NCBI GenBank assembly: GCA_900546345.1
Contig: URCI01000068.1
Location: 1 to 12,438 of the forward strand
From: an uncultured Prevotella sp.
GTDB taxonomy: Bacteria; Bacteroidota; Bacteroidia; Bacteroidales; Bacteroidaceae
DNA length: 12,438 bases
Direction of reading: 5' to 3'
Under the pieces are notes generated by a model, which made no database searches, had not been told where the DNA came from, and worked only from the letters and a program-made list of their open reading frames with translations. Every line of letters starts with the position of its first letter. The stretch's first letter is position 1. The translations under genes and the position numbers were made by a program. This document shows, piece by piece, positions 1-5,690 of the stretch.

Positions 1-65
1 TTCAAATTTAATCAAATGGTCTCAGTCCGGACTTTTTAAAGTGGACTCATGAATATAAGTCATTC

Positions 66-411
66 TCATTCATACACACCATTCTTATAGTCCTCTTGGA
101 ATTCTCTACATGTCTTGCCCGTCTGCTGCTTGAAAAAACGCATCAGGTGGGATGGTTCGGCGAAACTGAAAGCATAGGCTATCTCACTTATAGACTTACT
201 GGTGAATAGAAGTTCGCATAAAATCCTCACGGAATATCAGAAATTCGTAGTCGAGAGCCGGCTCATCGATGTGCCACTCCTGCTGCTGGTGAGGCTTCAC
301 GATGAGCACCCAAGGACACTCGCCGCCATAAGCTGTGTTGATGTAGAAATCTACGCCGCAATCCGTCTTACTGAACGGCACTTCTACCAGACGTTGTCTT
401 TGCTTTGCCAT
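66..411 (-). pseudogene. AraC-family transcriptional regulator, deletion remnant
   Basis: Two pieces of one AraC-type regulator lie next to each other on the minus strand. The first (ATG at 409-411, read down to about 210) keeps the N-terminal 'FSKTDCGVDFYIN' block and the later 'EWHIDEPALDYEFLIFRED' block, but the cupin core that should sit between them is largely missing. The second piece, in another frame (236 down to the stop at 66-68), is the end of the DNA-binding domain: a recognisable SISEIAYAFSFAEPSHLMRF helix pair, then the C-terminal end 'EDYKNGVYE'. The middle of the protein and the first half of the HTH domain are gone. Full-length members, as I recall them, are close to 290 residues; about 125 remain here in two frames. 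A longer reading starts at 444, but the promoter at 434-464 overlaps it, so I chose the ATG at 411. A functional product is unlikely. Confidence 0.8.
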
Positions 412-433
412 AGTCTTAATCTGCTTTTTTATG

Positions 434-464
434 CAAAGGTGCATCTTTTAGATGATTTATCAAA
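434..464 (-). promoter_or_regulatory. Bacteroidetes-type promoter of the AraC remnant
   Basis: On the minus strand a TTTG (-33 element, 464-461) is followed by 19 bases and then CACCTTTG (441-434), one base off the TAnnTTTG -7 consensus. The predicted transcript would start about 20 bases before the ATG at 411. This promoter looks intact although the gene behind it is broken. Confidence 0.6.
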
Positions 465-494
465 ATGGCACAACCGGAGAATGAAATGGTATAG

Positions 495-865
495 ATAAAA
501 TTAACATCTAAGGCTAACTTTGCACTGCTCTATGTTCCGGCAGACAAGGTCACGTATTATCAGACCACGGAGCCTTGGTCAAAGTTCGGAACGGTGAAGA
601 CACTGAGCGGGGAGACACCTTCGACACCGGCAGCCTGACCGACAACATCAACGCCGCTAAGATGCGGGGCGTGGTGGTCACGGCAGACAACGGCTTCGTC
701 AGCGTGAGCGGACTGAACGACGGTGAGCAGGTGCTGTTCTACGCCACGGACGGTAAGATGTTGGGCAGTCAGAAGGCTGTCAACGGCACGGCCTCCCTTT
801 CGACCTCCGAGTCCGTCGTGATCTGCAAGGTGGGTACGACGAGCCTCAAGGTCCTGGTAAAGTGA
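495..865 (+). pseudogene. BspA-like leucine-rich-repeat surface protein, C-terminal remnant with frameshift
   Basis: From 495 one frame reads through 'NFALLYVPADKVTYYQTTEPWSKFG', the signature of the last repeat of BspA-like (LRR_5) proteins of Prevotella and Bacteroides, and stops at 636-638. A second frame, open from before 575 to the stop at 863-865, then carries the usual C-terminal beta-rich tail of these proteins: 'VVVTADNGFVSVSGLNDGEQ', 'FYATDGKMLGSQKA', ending 'TSLKVLVK'. The natural protein would run from the first frame into the second, so there is a frameshift at about 620-650. The N-terminal signal peptide and all other repeats are absent; the first frame opens after a TAG at 492-494. 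The tail resembles a type IX secretion sorting domain, but this is by eye only. Surface proteins of this family are often large and many-repeat, so only a small end piece survives. Confidence 0.7.
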
Positions 866-870
866 CTTTT

Positions 871-966
871 CCGGGAGGGCCGCTGCCCTCAGCGGCCACA
901 CACTATATAATGTAAAGTCGCTCAAATAGTAGGTCGATTGTCCGCTGAGGGCAGCGGACCTCCCGG
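871..966. repeat. Long GC-rich inverted repeat (REP-like)
   Basis: Arms 871-895 and 942-966 are 25 bases each and complementary at 24 positions, around a 46-base AT-richer loop. The core is CCGCTGAGGGCAGCGG. It begins 5 bases after the stop of the surface-protein remnant. The same core recurs at 2814-2828 and 2904-2929, so this is a dispersed element rather than only a local terminator. Confidence 0.85.
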
Positions 967-994
967 CAGCGGACCTCCCGGGGCGGACCTCCCG
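952..994. repeat. Tandem CAGCGGACCTCCCGG units
   Basis: The unit CAGCGGACCTCCCGG occurs twice in direct succession (952-966, 967-981), followed by a shortened third unit (GGCGGACCTCCCG, about 982-994). It grows out of the right arm of the long inverted repeat. Related CGGACCTCCCGG units occur at about 2933-2963. Confidence 0.85.
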
Positions 995-1001
995 AAGCCA
1001 C

Positions 1002-1016
1002 AGCCTCGAAGAGGCT
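1002..1016. repeat. Short perfect hairpin AGCCTC-GAA-GAGGCT
   Basis: Six-base perfect stem with a GAA loop, lying between the tandem GC-rich units and the next hairpin. It has no T-run. I regard it as part of the same composite intergenic element. Confidence 0.6.
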
Positions 1017-1027
1017 GAATTATCCAT

Positions 1028-1067
1028 AACCCCAGACTAAGGGCGTAAGCCCGCAGTCTGGGGTTTT
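1028..1067 (+). terminator. Strong hairpin with T-run, terminator-like
   Basis: AACCCCAGACT (1028-1038) pairs perfectly with AGTCTGGGGTT (1055-1065), and an inner GGGC-GTAA-GCCC stem lies inside. On the plus strand TTTT follows at 1064-1067. It would end plus-strand transcripts of the surface-protein remnant, and its symmetric stem could also stop minus-strand transcripts of the ATPase gene ending at 1130. This kind of palindrome is common between Bacteroidales genes, so it may equally be a copy of a dispersed element. Confidence 0.6.
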
Positions 1068-1110
1068 ATCGTGGAAGGCAGGGACTTGACTCCGTGCCTC
1101 GGAGAGGTTG

Positions 1111-1170
1111 TATATATTCTCGATATTCGTTAATATTTTTGATGACATCGTAGATGGCGCGTTAAAAGAA
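1111..1170. repeat. 60-bp direct repeat, copy 1
   Basis: Identical to 2713-2772 at 59 of 60 positions (difference at 1138 versus 2740). It overlaps the 3' end of the ATPase gene: the last residues, 'LLTRHLRCHQKY' and the stop codon, are encoded inside it. Confidence 0.95.
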
Positions 1171-2566
1171 GAATGACATCGTCAGGAAGAAGAATGTCAC
1201 AATCAGCATCAGACAATGGCTGCTCACGAAGGAACAAGGCGTACACCACCTTCTTGCCTTGTGCAAAAGGAGCCACATTCACTTTCTTCTTTAACTTGTC
1301 AAGAAGCCGGTCGGCATAGTCGGCCCCCTTCCATTTACATTCACCTACGAGAATGGTGTTCTTGTCGTTCTGGTCTTCCGCCACGACATCAAACTCCAAG
1401 TCCTCATACCTGACAGGCGTTTTCTTGCCTTCCTCATACACCGGTGCCTTACCCCACCAGCGACCCGCTACTTTCCAAGTATGGCCGAAAAGAATATTTC
1501 CCGATACAGCTATCTGGCAGATGCGCTCCCATATTCCGCCCACATGGTCATGGAAAGACCGTTCAAGCATTTGCTTTACAATATTGGTCCGCCCCATGGC
1601 AATCGTAGACTTATAAGGTTCCACAAACTTATAATAGAATGCCATAAACGGGTCATCAATCTGATAGAGGGTTTTCTTCGTCTTCTTCTCACTCTCACCA
1701 AAGGGCACTTCTTTGCGGATGAACGCCATTTCTGTGAGATTCTTGATGGGCTTGGACAGTTCGGCCGTACTCTTACCAACAGCACTGGCAATATCAGAGT
1801 ATCTGTGACATCCACTGCCTATGGCCGTCATGATAGAAGAATAGGGAGCTATGTCCTGGGCGTCATCGCGAAAGAGACGCGATGGCTCATGGTACAGCAG
1901 CCCGTGCTCATTCAAGACAAGTCCTTCCACAGCATCCTCGAAGGAGTCGTACTTCTCCCTTTGGTTCCAATATTGTGGTACGCCACCCCATACACTATAT
2001 TCCTCTACCGCTGCCTTTGCATCCATTTGCATTGCCTTGCCCCAATGTGGTAGTCTGATAGGTCGGAGGCAGAATTCCTCATCCGCCCTGCCATAAAGAG
2101 GTTCTGAACCCTGGATAAGACCTTGCATCATACGCTGTGACGAACCACAAATGACAATGTTGCAACGAAGGCCCTCGCCACCAATCACACGTCGGTCAAC
2201 AATACGCTGTAAGGTGGATGGCAGCGAGGTATCTTCATATACCATATATGGAAACTCATCAAGAACAAGGGTGGCATTCTCTTCACATCTATGGTTGAAA
2301 GCCAGTATAATCTGTTCCCAACTGGGGTAGATGGGGCCATCAAAGCCCTCATAGACCATGGCTATGGCTTTCGATAACATGTCTATTTGCGTTGCTGTCT
2401 CGCTCTGACTTGCCTCGAAATACACATCCTTTGAACTCAGCACCTTGCGTATGAGCGTTGACTTACCCAATCGTCTCCGACCATAAAGCACGATAAAAGC
2501 AGGGGCATTGGATGACAATGCCGCGATGAGCCTGCTTTGTTCTTGTTCCCTGTCGATGAATTCCAT
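1130..2566 (-). CDS. AAA+ ATPase with C-terminal DUF234/nuclease-like region
   Basis: A 478-residue protein of the archaeal-type ATPase family (ATPase_2 plus DUF234). The N-terminal P-loop domain has Walker A GRRRLGKST (residues 29-37) and Walker B TLVLDE (99-104), then a sensor-like 'IVICGSS'. The middle third resembles the winged-helix part of these proteins. The C-terminal region carries D393 and E409-x-K411, the spacing of a PD-(D/E)xK nuclease core. The substrate of this family is not established; members are widespread in Bacteroidales and are often suspected to act on DNA or in defence. It stands alone in its orientation, with its own promoter at 2608-2639 and no clear Shine-Dalgarno. 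The length is normal. The last residues lie inside a 60-bp direct repeat whose second copy is upstream of the gene, so the extreme C-terminus may be recombinant. Family assignment is firm, function unknown. Confidence 0.88.
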   Translation of the reverse strand: MEFIDREQEQSRLIAALSSNAPAFIVLYGRRRLGKSTLIRKVLSSKDVYFEASQSETATQIDMLSKAIAMVYEGFDGPIYPSWEQIILAFNHRCEENATLVLDEFPYMVYEDTSLPSTLQRIVDRRVIGGEGLRCNIVICGSSQRMMQGLIQGSEPLYGRADEEFCLRPIRLPHWGKAMQMDAKAAVEEYSVWGGVPQYWNQREKYDSFEDAVEGLVLNEHGLLYHEPSRLFRDDAQDIAPYSSIMTAIGSGCHRYSDIASAVGKSTAELSKPIKNLTEMAFIRKEVPFGESEKKTKKTLYQIDDPFMAFYYKFVEPYKSTIAMGRTNIVKQMLERSFHDHVGGIWERICQIAVSGNILFGHTWKVAGRWWGKAPVYEEGKKTPVRYEDLEFDVVAEDQNDKNTILVGECKWKGADYADRLLDKLKKKVNVAPFAQGKKVVYALFLREQPLSDADCDILLPDDVILLLTRHLRCHQKY

Positions 2567-2607
2567 CTGTAGCTTTTTAAAATTACTTGTTTTGGAATAA
2601 CTAATTG

Positions 2608-2639
2608 CAAAAATAGTAATTTAAAATCGTACTTCCAAA
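2608..2639 (-). promoter_or_regulatory. Bacteroidetes-type promoter of the ATPase/DUF234 gene
   Basis: On the minus strand TTTG (2639-2636) is followed by 20 bases and TATTTTTG (2615-2608), a full match to TAnnTTTG. It lies about 42 bases before the ATG at 2566. Confidence 0.75.
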
Positions 2640-2640
2640 A

Positions 2641-2685
2641 TATCGGTATGGTTTTTCTCTTCCCTGATAACGTCTGTAACCGATA
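2641..2685. repeat. Inverted repeat TATCGGT / ACCGATA
   Basis: Seven-base perfect arms (2641-2647, 2679-2685) around a 31-base loop, immediately upstream of the ATPase promoter's -33 element. It could be an operator, but its position alone does not prove that. Confidence 0.4.
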
Positions 2686-2712
2686 CCTCGGTGAGAGATT
2701 TTTGGGAAAGGC

Positions 2713-2772
2713 TATATATTCTCGATATTCGTTAATATTCTTGATGACATCGTAGATGGCGCGTTAAAAGAA
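2713..2772. repeat. 60-bp direct repeat, copy 2
   Basis: Second copy of the repeat at 1111-1170, in the same orientation. Read on the minus strand it encodes the same kind of C-terminal tail ('LLTRHLRCHQEY', then stop). Weaker similarity continues a few codons further, which suggests it is the 3' relic of a second, related ATPase gene. Between this copy and panD I see no gene, only the repeats listed below. Confidence 0.95.
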
Positions 2773-2810
2773 AAAAGACCATAAACGTTGAAATCAAGCA
2801 GAAGCAAAAT

Positions 2811-2929
2811 GTGTCCGCTGCCCTCAGCACGCTAACTCCTAAAATCACAGCAGTGGTTTACGCGGTGAGGCAAAAAACAATTAGCGTTGGAACTATGTTG
2901 TGTCCGCTGAGGGCAGCGAACCTCCCGGA
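2811..2929. repeat. Second GC-rich inverted pair of the CCGCTGAGGGCAGCGG family
   Basis: GTGTCCGCTGCCCTCAGC (2811-2828) faces GTGTCCGCTGAGGGCAGCG (2901-2919), so the two cores are inverted about 75 bases apart. An inner CGCTAA/TTAGCG pair lies just inside. AACCTCCCGG follows the right core, as in the copy at 942-966. This copy is more worn than the first. Confidence 0.7.
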
Positions 2930-3019
2930 AACGGACATCCAAAAAACGGACCTCCCGGAAACAGCCTAACTATGTAATTCTGATGCCGCACCGCCAAACT
3001 ACCCGCAGAACATTCTACT

Positions 3020-3072
3020 CCCCTCTCCTTTGGAGAGGGGTTAGGGGGTGAGGCTGTTAGGGGGTGAGGCTG
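3020..3072. repeat. CCCCTCTCC hairpin plus 16-bp tandem duplication
   Basis: CCCCTCTCC (3020-3028) and GGAGAGGGG (3032-3040) form a perfect 9-bp stem with a TTT loop. It is followed by two exact tandem copies of TTAGGGGGTGAGGCTG (3041-3056 and 3057-3072). It lies 15 bases beyond the panD stop, so it may help end the pan transcript, but there is no T-run on that strand. Confidence 0.8.
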
Positions 3073-3086
3073 TTGAGGCTTTCTTT

Positions 3087-3431
3087 TTACAGTTTATTCC
3101 CTTCCTTTGGGAACACCACGACTGGCTGATAGTGCTTGGCCTCCTCAAAGTCCATGATGGCATAGGCGATGATGATCACCGTGTCACCGACCTGCACCTT
3201 ACGTGCCGCAGCACCATTGAGGCAGATACAACCAGAGCCGCGCTCTCCTTTTATAATATAGGTCTCGAAGCGCTCACCATTGTTGTTGTCCACGATCTGA
3301 ACCTTCTCACCGGCAATGAGGTTGGCGGCGTCCATAAGATCCTCGTCAATGGTGATGCTGCCCATATACTGGAGGTTGGCATCAGTGACGGTCACACAGT
3401 GCAACTTGCTTTTTAATACTTCTATCTGCAT
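3087..3431 (-). CDS. panD: Aspartate 1-decarboxylase
   Basis: PanD makes beta-alanine from L-aspartate, one of the two substrates of pantothenate synthetase, in the cytoplasm. The 114-residue length fits the family. The proenzyme is cut between Gly24 and Ser25 of the 'YMGSITID' motif and Ser25 becomes the pyruvoyl cofactor; that Gly-Ser pair is present. The conserved 'NGAAAR' and 'GDTVIIIAYA' blocks follow (roughly residues 73-90). It starts 48 bases after the panC stop on the same strand with no promoter in between, so the two genes are probably one transcript. This puts supply of beta-alanine and its use side by side. panB is not in the window. Confidence 0.95.
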   Translation of the reverse strand: MQIEVLKSKLHCVTVTDANLQYMGSITIDEDLMDAANLIAGEKVQIVDNNNGERFETYIIKGERGSGCICLNGAAARKVQVGDTVIIIAYAIMDFEEAKHYQPVVVFPKEGNKL

Positions 3432-3479
3432 GGGGTATGATATTGAGCTGTTTGCTGATGATATGCTATGATTCGGCTA

Positions 3480-4349
3480 TTATTTCGTCTCGGGATCCTT
3501 GTATTTGATGTGGTCGATCAGACGGATCGGCGTATGGCCGCAGTAGACGGTGATGCAACCCACCACATAGTCGCTGTCGTCCCAGCTGTTGACGTCGAGC
3601 AGCGTGTTGCCGTCCACAATCTCGAAATACTCCACGTCGAGACCGTCGATGGCGTTGATGTCAGTCACTACCTTGTCGTGAGTCTCCTTGACGGTGTGGT
3701 CCTTGGCATAGTCGACACTGGCTTTCAGTGCCTTGTAGATGTTCGGAGCGATGGCGCGCTCCTCCGGCGTGAGCAGCGTGTTGCGCGAGCTCTTGGCCAG
3801 TCCGTCCTCGTCGCGCACGATCGGGCACTCGACGATGTGCACGAGCTTATCATAGCCGATATAGTTCACCAGTCGCTTCACCACAGCGATCTGCTGCCAG
3901 TCCTTCTCACCGAAGTAGGCACGGTTGGGCTTGACGATATAGAAGAGGCGGCTCACCACCTGGCAGACACCATTGAAGTGGCCCGGACGCTTGGCGCCCT
4001 CCATGACCGTTGACTGCGGCGGGAATTCAAAGTGACGAGTATCGGGGGTGGGATACATCTCCTCCACCGAGGGAGCGAAGACATACTGTGCACCGCAGGC
4101 CTCGCAGAGCTTGCAGTCGGCGTCGAGTGTACGGGGATAGCGATCGAGGTCACCCTTGTCATTGAACTGTGTGGGATTGAGGAAGATAGACACCACGGTA
4201 GCGCCGTTTTCCTTCACGCTACGCTTGATGAGAGAGGCGTGCCCCTCGTGTAATGCACCCATAGTAGGAACGAGACCAATTTCCTTTCCTTCCTTGCGCA
4301 CAAGGAAGAGCTCGTTCTGAAGATCTACAATCTTTTTGAATACTTTCAT
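3480..4349 (-). CDS. panC: Pantothenate synthetase (pantoate--beta-alanine ligase)
   Basis: PanC joins pantoate and beta-alanine with ATP, through a pantoyl-adenylate, to give pantothenate. The 289-residue reading from the ATG at 4347-4349 has all the family marks: 'PTMGALHEGH' with the HIGH-like HEGH (residues 34-37), 'FLNPTQF' (56-62), 'RPGHFNGV' (121-128), 'FGEKDWQQ' (146-153) and the KMSKS-like 'KSSRN' (186-190). A longer reading begins at 4382, but the promoter's -7 box lies inside that extension and the family normally starts at 'MKVF', so I reject it. It is the first gene of the panC-panD unit and diverges from rplU. Confidence 0.95.
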   Translation of the reverse strand: MKVFKKIVDLQNELFLVRKEGKEIGLVPTMGALHEGHASLIKRSVKENGATVVSIFLNPTQFNDKGDLDRYPRTLDADCKLCEACGAQYVFAPSVEEMYPTPDTRHFEFPPQSTVMEGAKRPGHFNGVCQVVSRLFYIVKPNRAYFGEKDWQQIAVVKRLVNYIGYDKLVHIVECPIVRDEDGLAKSSRNTLLTPEERAIAPNIYKALKASVDYAKDHTVKETHDKVVTDINAIDGLDVEYFEIVDGNTLLDVNSWDDSDYVVGCITVYCGHTPIRLIDHIKYKDPETK

Positions 4350-4371
4350 TGCCTGTTTTTCTAACGGAGTG

Positions 4372-4402
4372 CAAAGTAACAACTTTTTTGCGTAACTGGC
4401 AA
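4372..4402 (-). promoter_or_regulatory. panC-panD promoter
   Basis: On the minus strand TTG (4402-4400), 20 bases, then TTACTTTG (4379-4372), one base off TAnnTTTG. Transcription would start near 4365, about 15 bases before the chosen panC ATG, and this decides that start over the upstream one. Confidence 0.6.
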
Positions 4403-4469
4403 GAAATCACCGCTTTATTTTCATCGCGAGGTCGTGCAAACGTTAAATAGCTATAAAAGATAAACGCCA

Positions 4470-4484
4470 CTTATCTACGATAAG
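4470..4484. promoter_or_regulatory. Dyad CTTATC-TAC-GATAAG upstream of rplU
   Basis: A perfect 6-bp inverted repeat with a 3-base centre, ending about 21 bases before the rplU -7 box and so covering the place where a -33 element would lie. It may be a regulator site. It is short enough to be chance. Confidence 0.3.
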
Positions 4485-4505
4485 CGCTGTGTGCGAGTTT
4501 TTTCG

Positions 4506-4513
4506 TAACTTTG
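4506..4513 (+). promoter_or_regulatory. rplU-rpmA promoter, -7 element
   Basis: TAACTTTG matches TAnnTTTG exactly. No TTTG lies at the proper distance upstream. Transcription from here gives a leader of roughly 80 bases before rplU. That leader contains a small CCGC-CTT-GCGG hairpin at 4565-4575 followed by AAAAA. I cannot tell whether it is an autoregulatory leader of the kind known for some ribosomal protein genes. Confidence 0.6.
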
Positions 4514-4601
4514 CAAGGTTATTTAGTCCGTGGAGGCTCAGTTCAAGTGGTGCTGATGCTGCGCCCGCCTTGCGGAAAAACCCGTTTAATTAATCAATTC
4601 A

Positions 4602-4919
4602 ATGTACGCAATCGTAGACATTAACGGTCAGCAGTTCAAAGCCGAAGAGGGCAAGAAGCTCTTCGTCCATCACATCAAGGACGCCGAGGAAGGCAAGACT
4701 GTTGAGTTTGACAAGGTGCTGCTCGTCGACAAGGATGGTGCAGTGACTGTCGGTGCCCCCACCGTTGAGGGCGCAAAAGTAGTAGTAGAAGTGGTGAACC
4801 CGCTTGTCAAGGGTGACAAGGTCATCGTGTTCAAGATGAAGCGCCGCAAGGACTGCCGTCGCAAGAACGGCCATCGCGCTCAGTTCACCGAGGTATCAAT
4901 TAAACAAGTAATCGCTTAA
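4602..4919 (+). CDS. rplU: Large ribosomal subunit protein bL21
   Basis: L21 is a 50S subunit protein that binds 23S rRNA. The 105-residue product has the usual start 'MYAIVDINGQQFKAEEG', the central beta-barrel, and the basic 'FKMKRRKDCRRKNGHRAQFT' C-terminal extension that contacts RNA (about residues 77-96). Length is as expected. It is the first gene of a two-gene unit with rpmA, 19 bases apart, an arrangement conserved in most bacteria. Its own start has no clear Shine-Dalgarno sequence (AT-rich ATTAATCAATTCA before the ATG), as is normal in Bacteroidetes. Confidence 0.97.
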   Translation: MYAIVDINGQQFKAEEGKKLFVHHIKDAEEGKTVEFDKVLLVDKDGAVTVGAPTVEGAKVVVEVVNPLVKGDKVIVFKMKRRKDCRRKNGHRAQFTEVSIKQVIA

Positions 4920-4924
4920 CAAGC

Positions 4925-4930
4925 AGGAGG
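4925..4930 (+). promoter_or_regulatory. Consensus Shine-Dalgarno of rpmA
   Basis: AGGAGG, 8 bases before the rpmA ATG. Full Shine-Dalgarno sites are uncommon in Bacteroidetes and none of the other starts in this window has one. Confidence 0.75.
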
Positions 4931-4938
4931 TATTCATT

Positions 4939-5229
4939 ATGGCACACAAGAAAGGTGTAGGTAGTTCTAAGAACGGACGTGAATCAGCTTCAAAGCGTTT
5001 AGGCGTTAAGATTTGGGGTGGACAGAGCATCGTTGCCGGCAACATCATCGTTCGCCAGCGTGGCAACAAGCACTTCCCAGGTGTGAATGTAGCTCAGGGT
5101 AAGGACGACACACTCTATGCATTGACAGACGGTGTGGTGTACTTCCACAAAGGCGCTCGCGACAAGAGCACCGTGTCTGTGCTCTCACCCGAAGCTTACG
5201 CAGCTAAAACAAAAAAGGCTGAAGCATAA
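4939..5229 (+). CDS. rpmA: Large ribosomal subunit protein bL27
   Basis: L27 sits near the peptidyl-transferase centre of the 50S subunit, its N-terminus reaching towards tRNA. The 96-residue product begins directly with 'MAHKKGVGSSKNGR', so it lacks the cleaved N-terminal extension seen in Bacillota. The conserved 'GGQSIVAGNIIVRQRG' and 'FHPG'-like 'KHFPGVNV' blocks follow (about residues 27-52), and it ends in a short Lys/Ala-rich tail. It follows rplU by 19 bases and is closed by a strong terminator 34 bases after its stop. Translation probably starts from the AGGAGG at 4925-4930. Confidence 0.97.
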   Translation: MAHKKGVGSSKNGRESASKRLGVKIWGGQSIVAGNIIVRQRGNKHFPGVNVAQGKDDTLYALTDGVVYFHKGARDKSTVSVLSPEAYAAKTKKAEA

Positions 5230-5260
5230 ACATTAACAAAAGACTTATTCCAAACAAACA

Positions 5261-5296
5261 TAGAAGCCTGCTCCTCACAAGGAGCAGGCTTTCTAC
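5261..5296 (+). terminator. Rho-independent terminator of rplU-rpmA
   Basis: AAGCCTGCTCC (5264-5274) pairs perfectly with GGAGCAGGCTT (5281-5291) around a 6-base loop. The stem extends further with one bulged T. The T-rich TTTCT follows. It isolates the ribosomal unit from the repeat array that starts 15 bases later. Confidence 0.85.
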
Positions 5297-5310
5297 GTTT
5301 ATAGTGCTGC

Positions 5311-5394
5311 TATGGTTGAAAAAGTGTAGCGAGAGCCAGAAGATATGGTTGAAAAAGTGTAAGGATTACTTGGAGATATGGTTGAAAAAATGTA
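5311..5394. repeat. 33-bp-period repeat array, family A (three units)
   Basis: TATGGTTGAAAAAGTGTA begins at 5311, 5344 and 5377, exactly 33 bases apart. The first two copies are identical over 18 bases and the third has one change. The 15-base stretches between them differ. Each unit ends in TAG or TAA in the obvious reading frame, so it is not a coding repeat on this strand. Confidence 0.95.
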
Positions 5395-5397
5395 AGG

Positions 5398-5417
5398 GTG
5401 GATGACCAACTATCCAC
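5398..5417. repeat. Hairpin GTGGAT-8-ATCCAC between the two repeat families
   Basis: Six-base perfect arms (5398-5403, 5412-5417) with an 8-base loop, directly after the last family A unit. The rest of the spacer up to 5576 holds no gene or structure that I can support. Confidence 0.45.
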
Positions 5418-5576
5418 TCTATTGCGTCAACTTCATATAGAACAAGGTCAACTCTCCCATGAGGCTGCCCACACATCAAAACAATCTATATCCATTTTTG
5501 CACATAGGACAGAGACCGACTCTATACCCACACAGGATTCTTGGAAGCAATCAAAACCGTACAATGTGCCTGTGCT

Positions 5577-5690
5577 TTCGTGTAGAAAAGTGTAAAGTCA
5601 GAGCAAACATTCGTGTAAAAAAGTGTGGAACAAGCGTGATTATTCGTGTAAAAAAGTGTGGAAGGAGAGCGATTATTCGTGTAAATTTTG
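5577..5690. repeat. 33-bp-period repeat array, family B (four units)
   Basis: TTCGTGTA begins at 5577, 5610, 5643 and 5676, again exactly 33 bases apart. The second and third units share 21 bases (TTCGTGTAAAAAAGTGTGGAA) and also GCG(T)GATTA-like ends. The first is slightly changed. The fourth keeps only TTCGTGTAAA and then runs into the promoter of the following ATPase gene. Families A and B share the frame T..G..T.AAAAAGTGT at the same offset within the unit. Confidence 0.95.

Noticed and set aside
24..33. AGTCCGGACT palindrome followed by a T-run, possible terminator
   Set aside because: Loop-free 10-bp palindrome. It lies beyond the minus-strand remnant but the T-run is on the wrong strand.
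515..522. TAACTTTG, an exact -7 box match on the plus strand
   Set aside because: It lies inside the reading frame of the surface-protein remnant (codons for A-N-F-A) and has no -33 element, so it is probably chance.
560..1027. 155-codon minus-strand reading across the surface-protein remnant and GC-rich repeats
   Set aside because: It translates the palindromic repeats into low-complexity 'AAGRSAALSG'-type sequence. The plus strand has the recognisable protein.
3048..3416. Plus-strand open reading over panD, and similar long readings opposite panC, the ATPases and the sensor
   Set aside because: They mirror well-recognised genes on the other strand or frame and have no family features or start signals.
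5398..5595. 65-codon reading with a GTG start between the two repeat families
   Set aside because: It starts inside the GTGGAT hairpin and ends inside a repeat unit, has no promoter and resembles nothing I know.
5311..5690. CRISPR array
   Set aside because: Conserved parts are only about 18-21 bases, spacers 12-15 bases, there are no cas genes, and the two halves differ in sequence.
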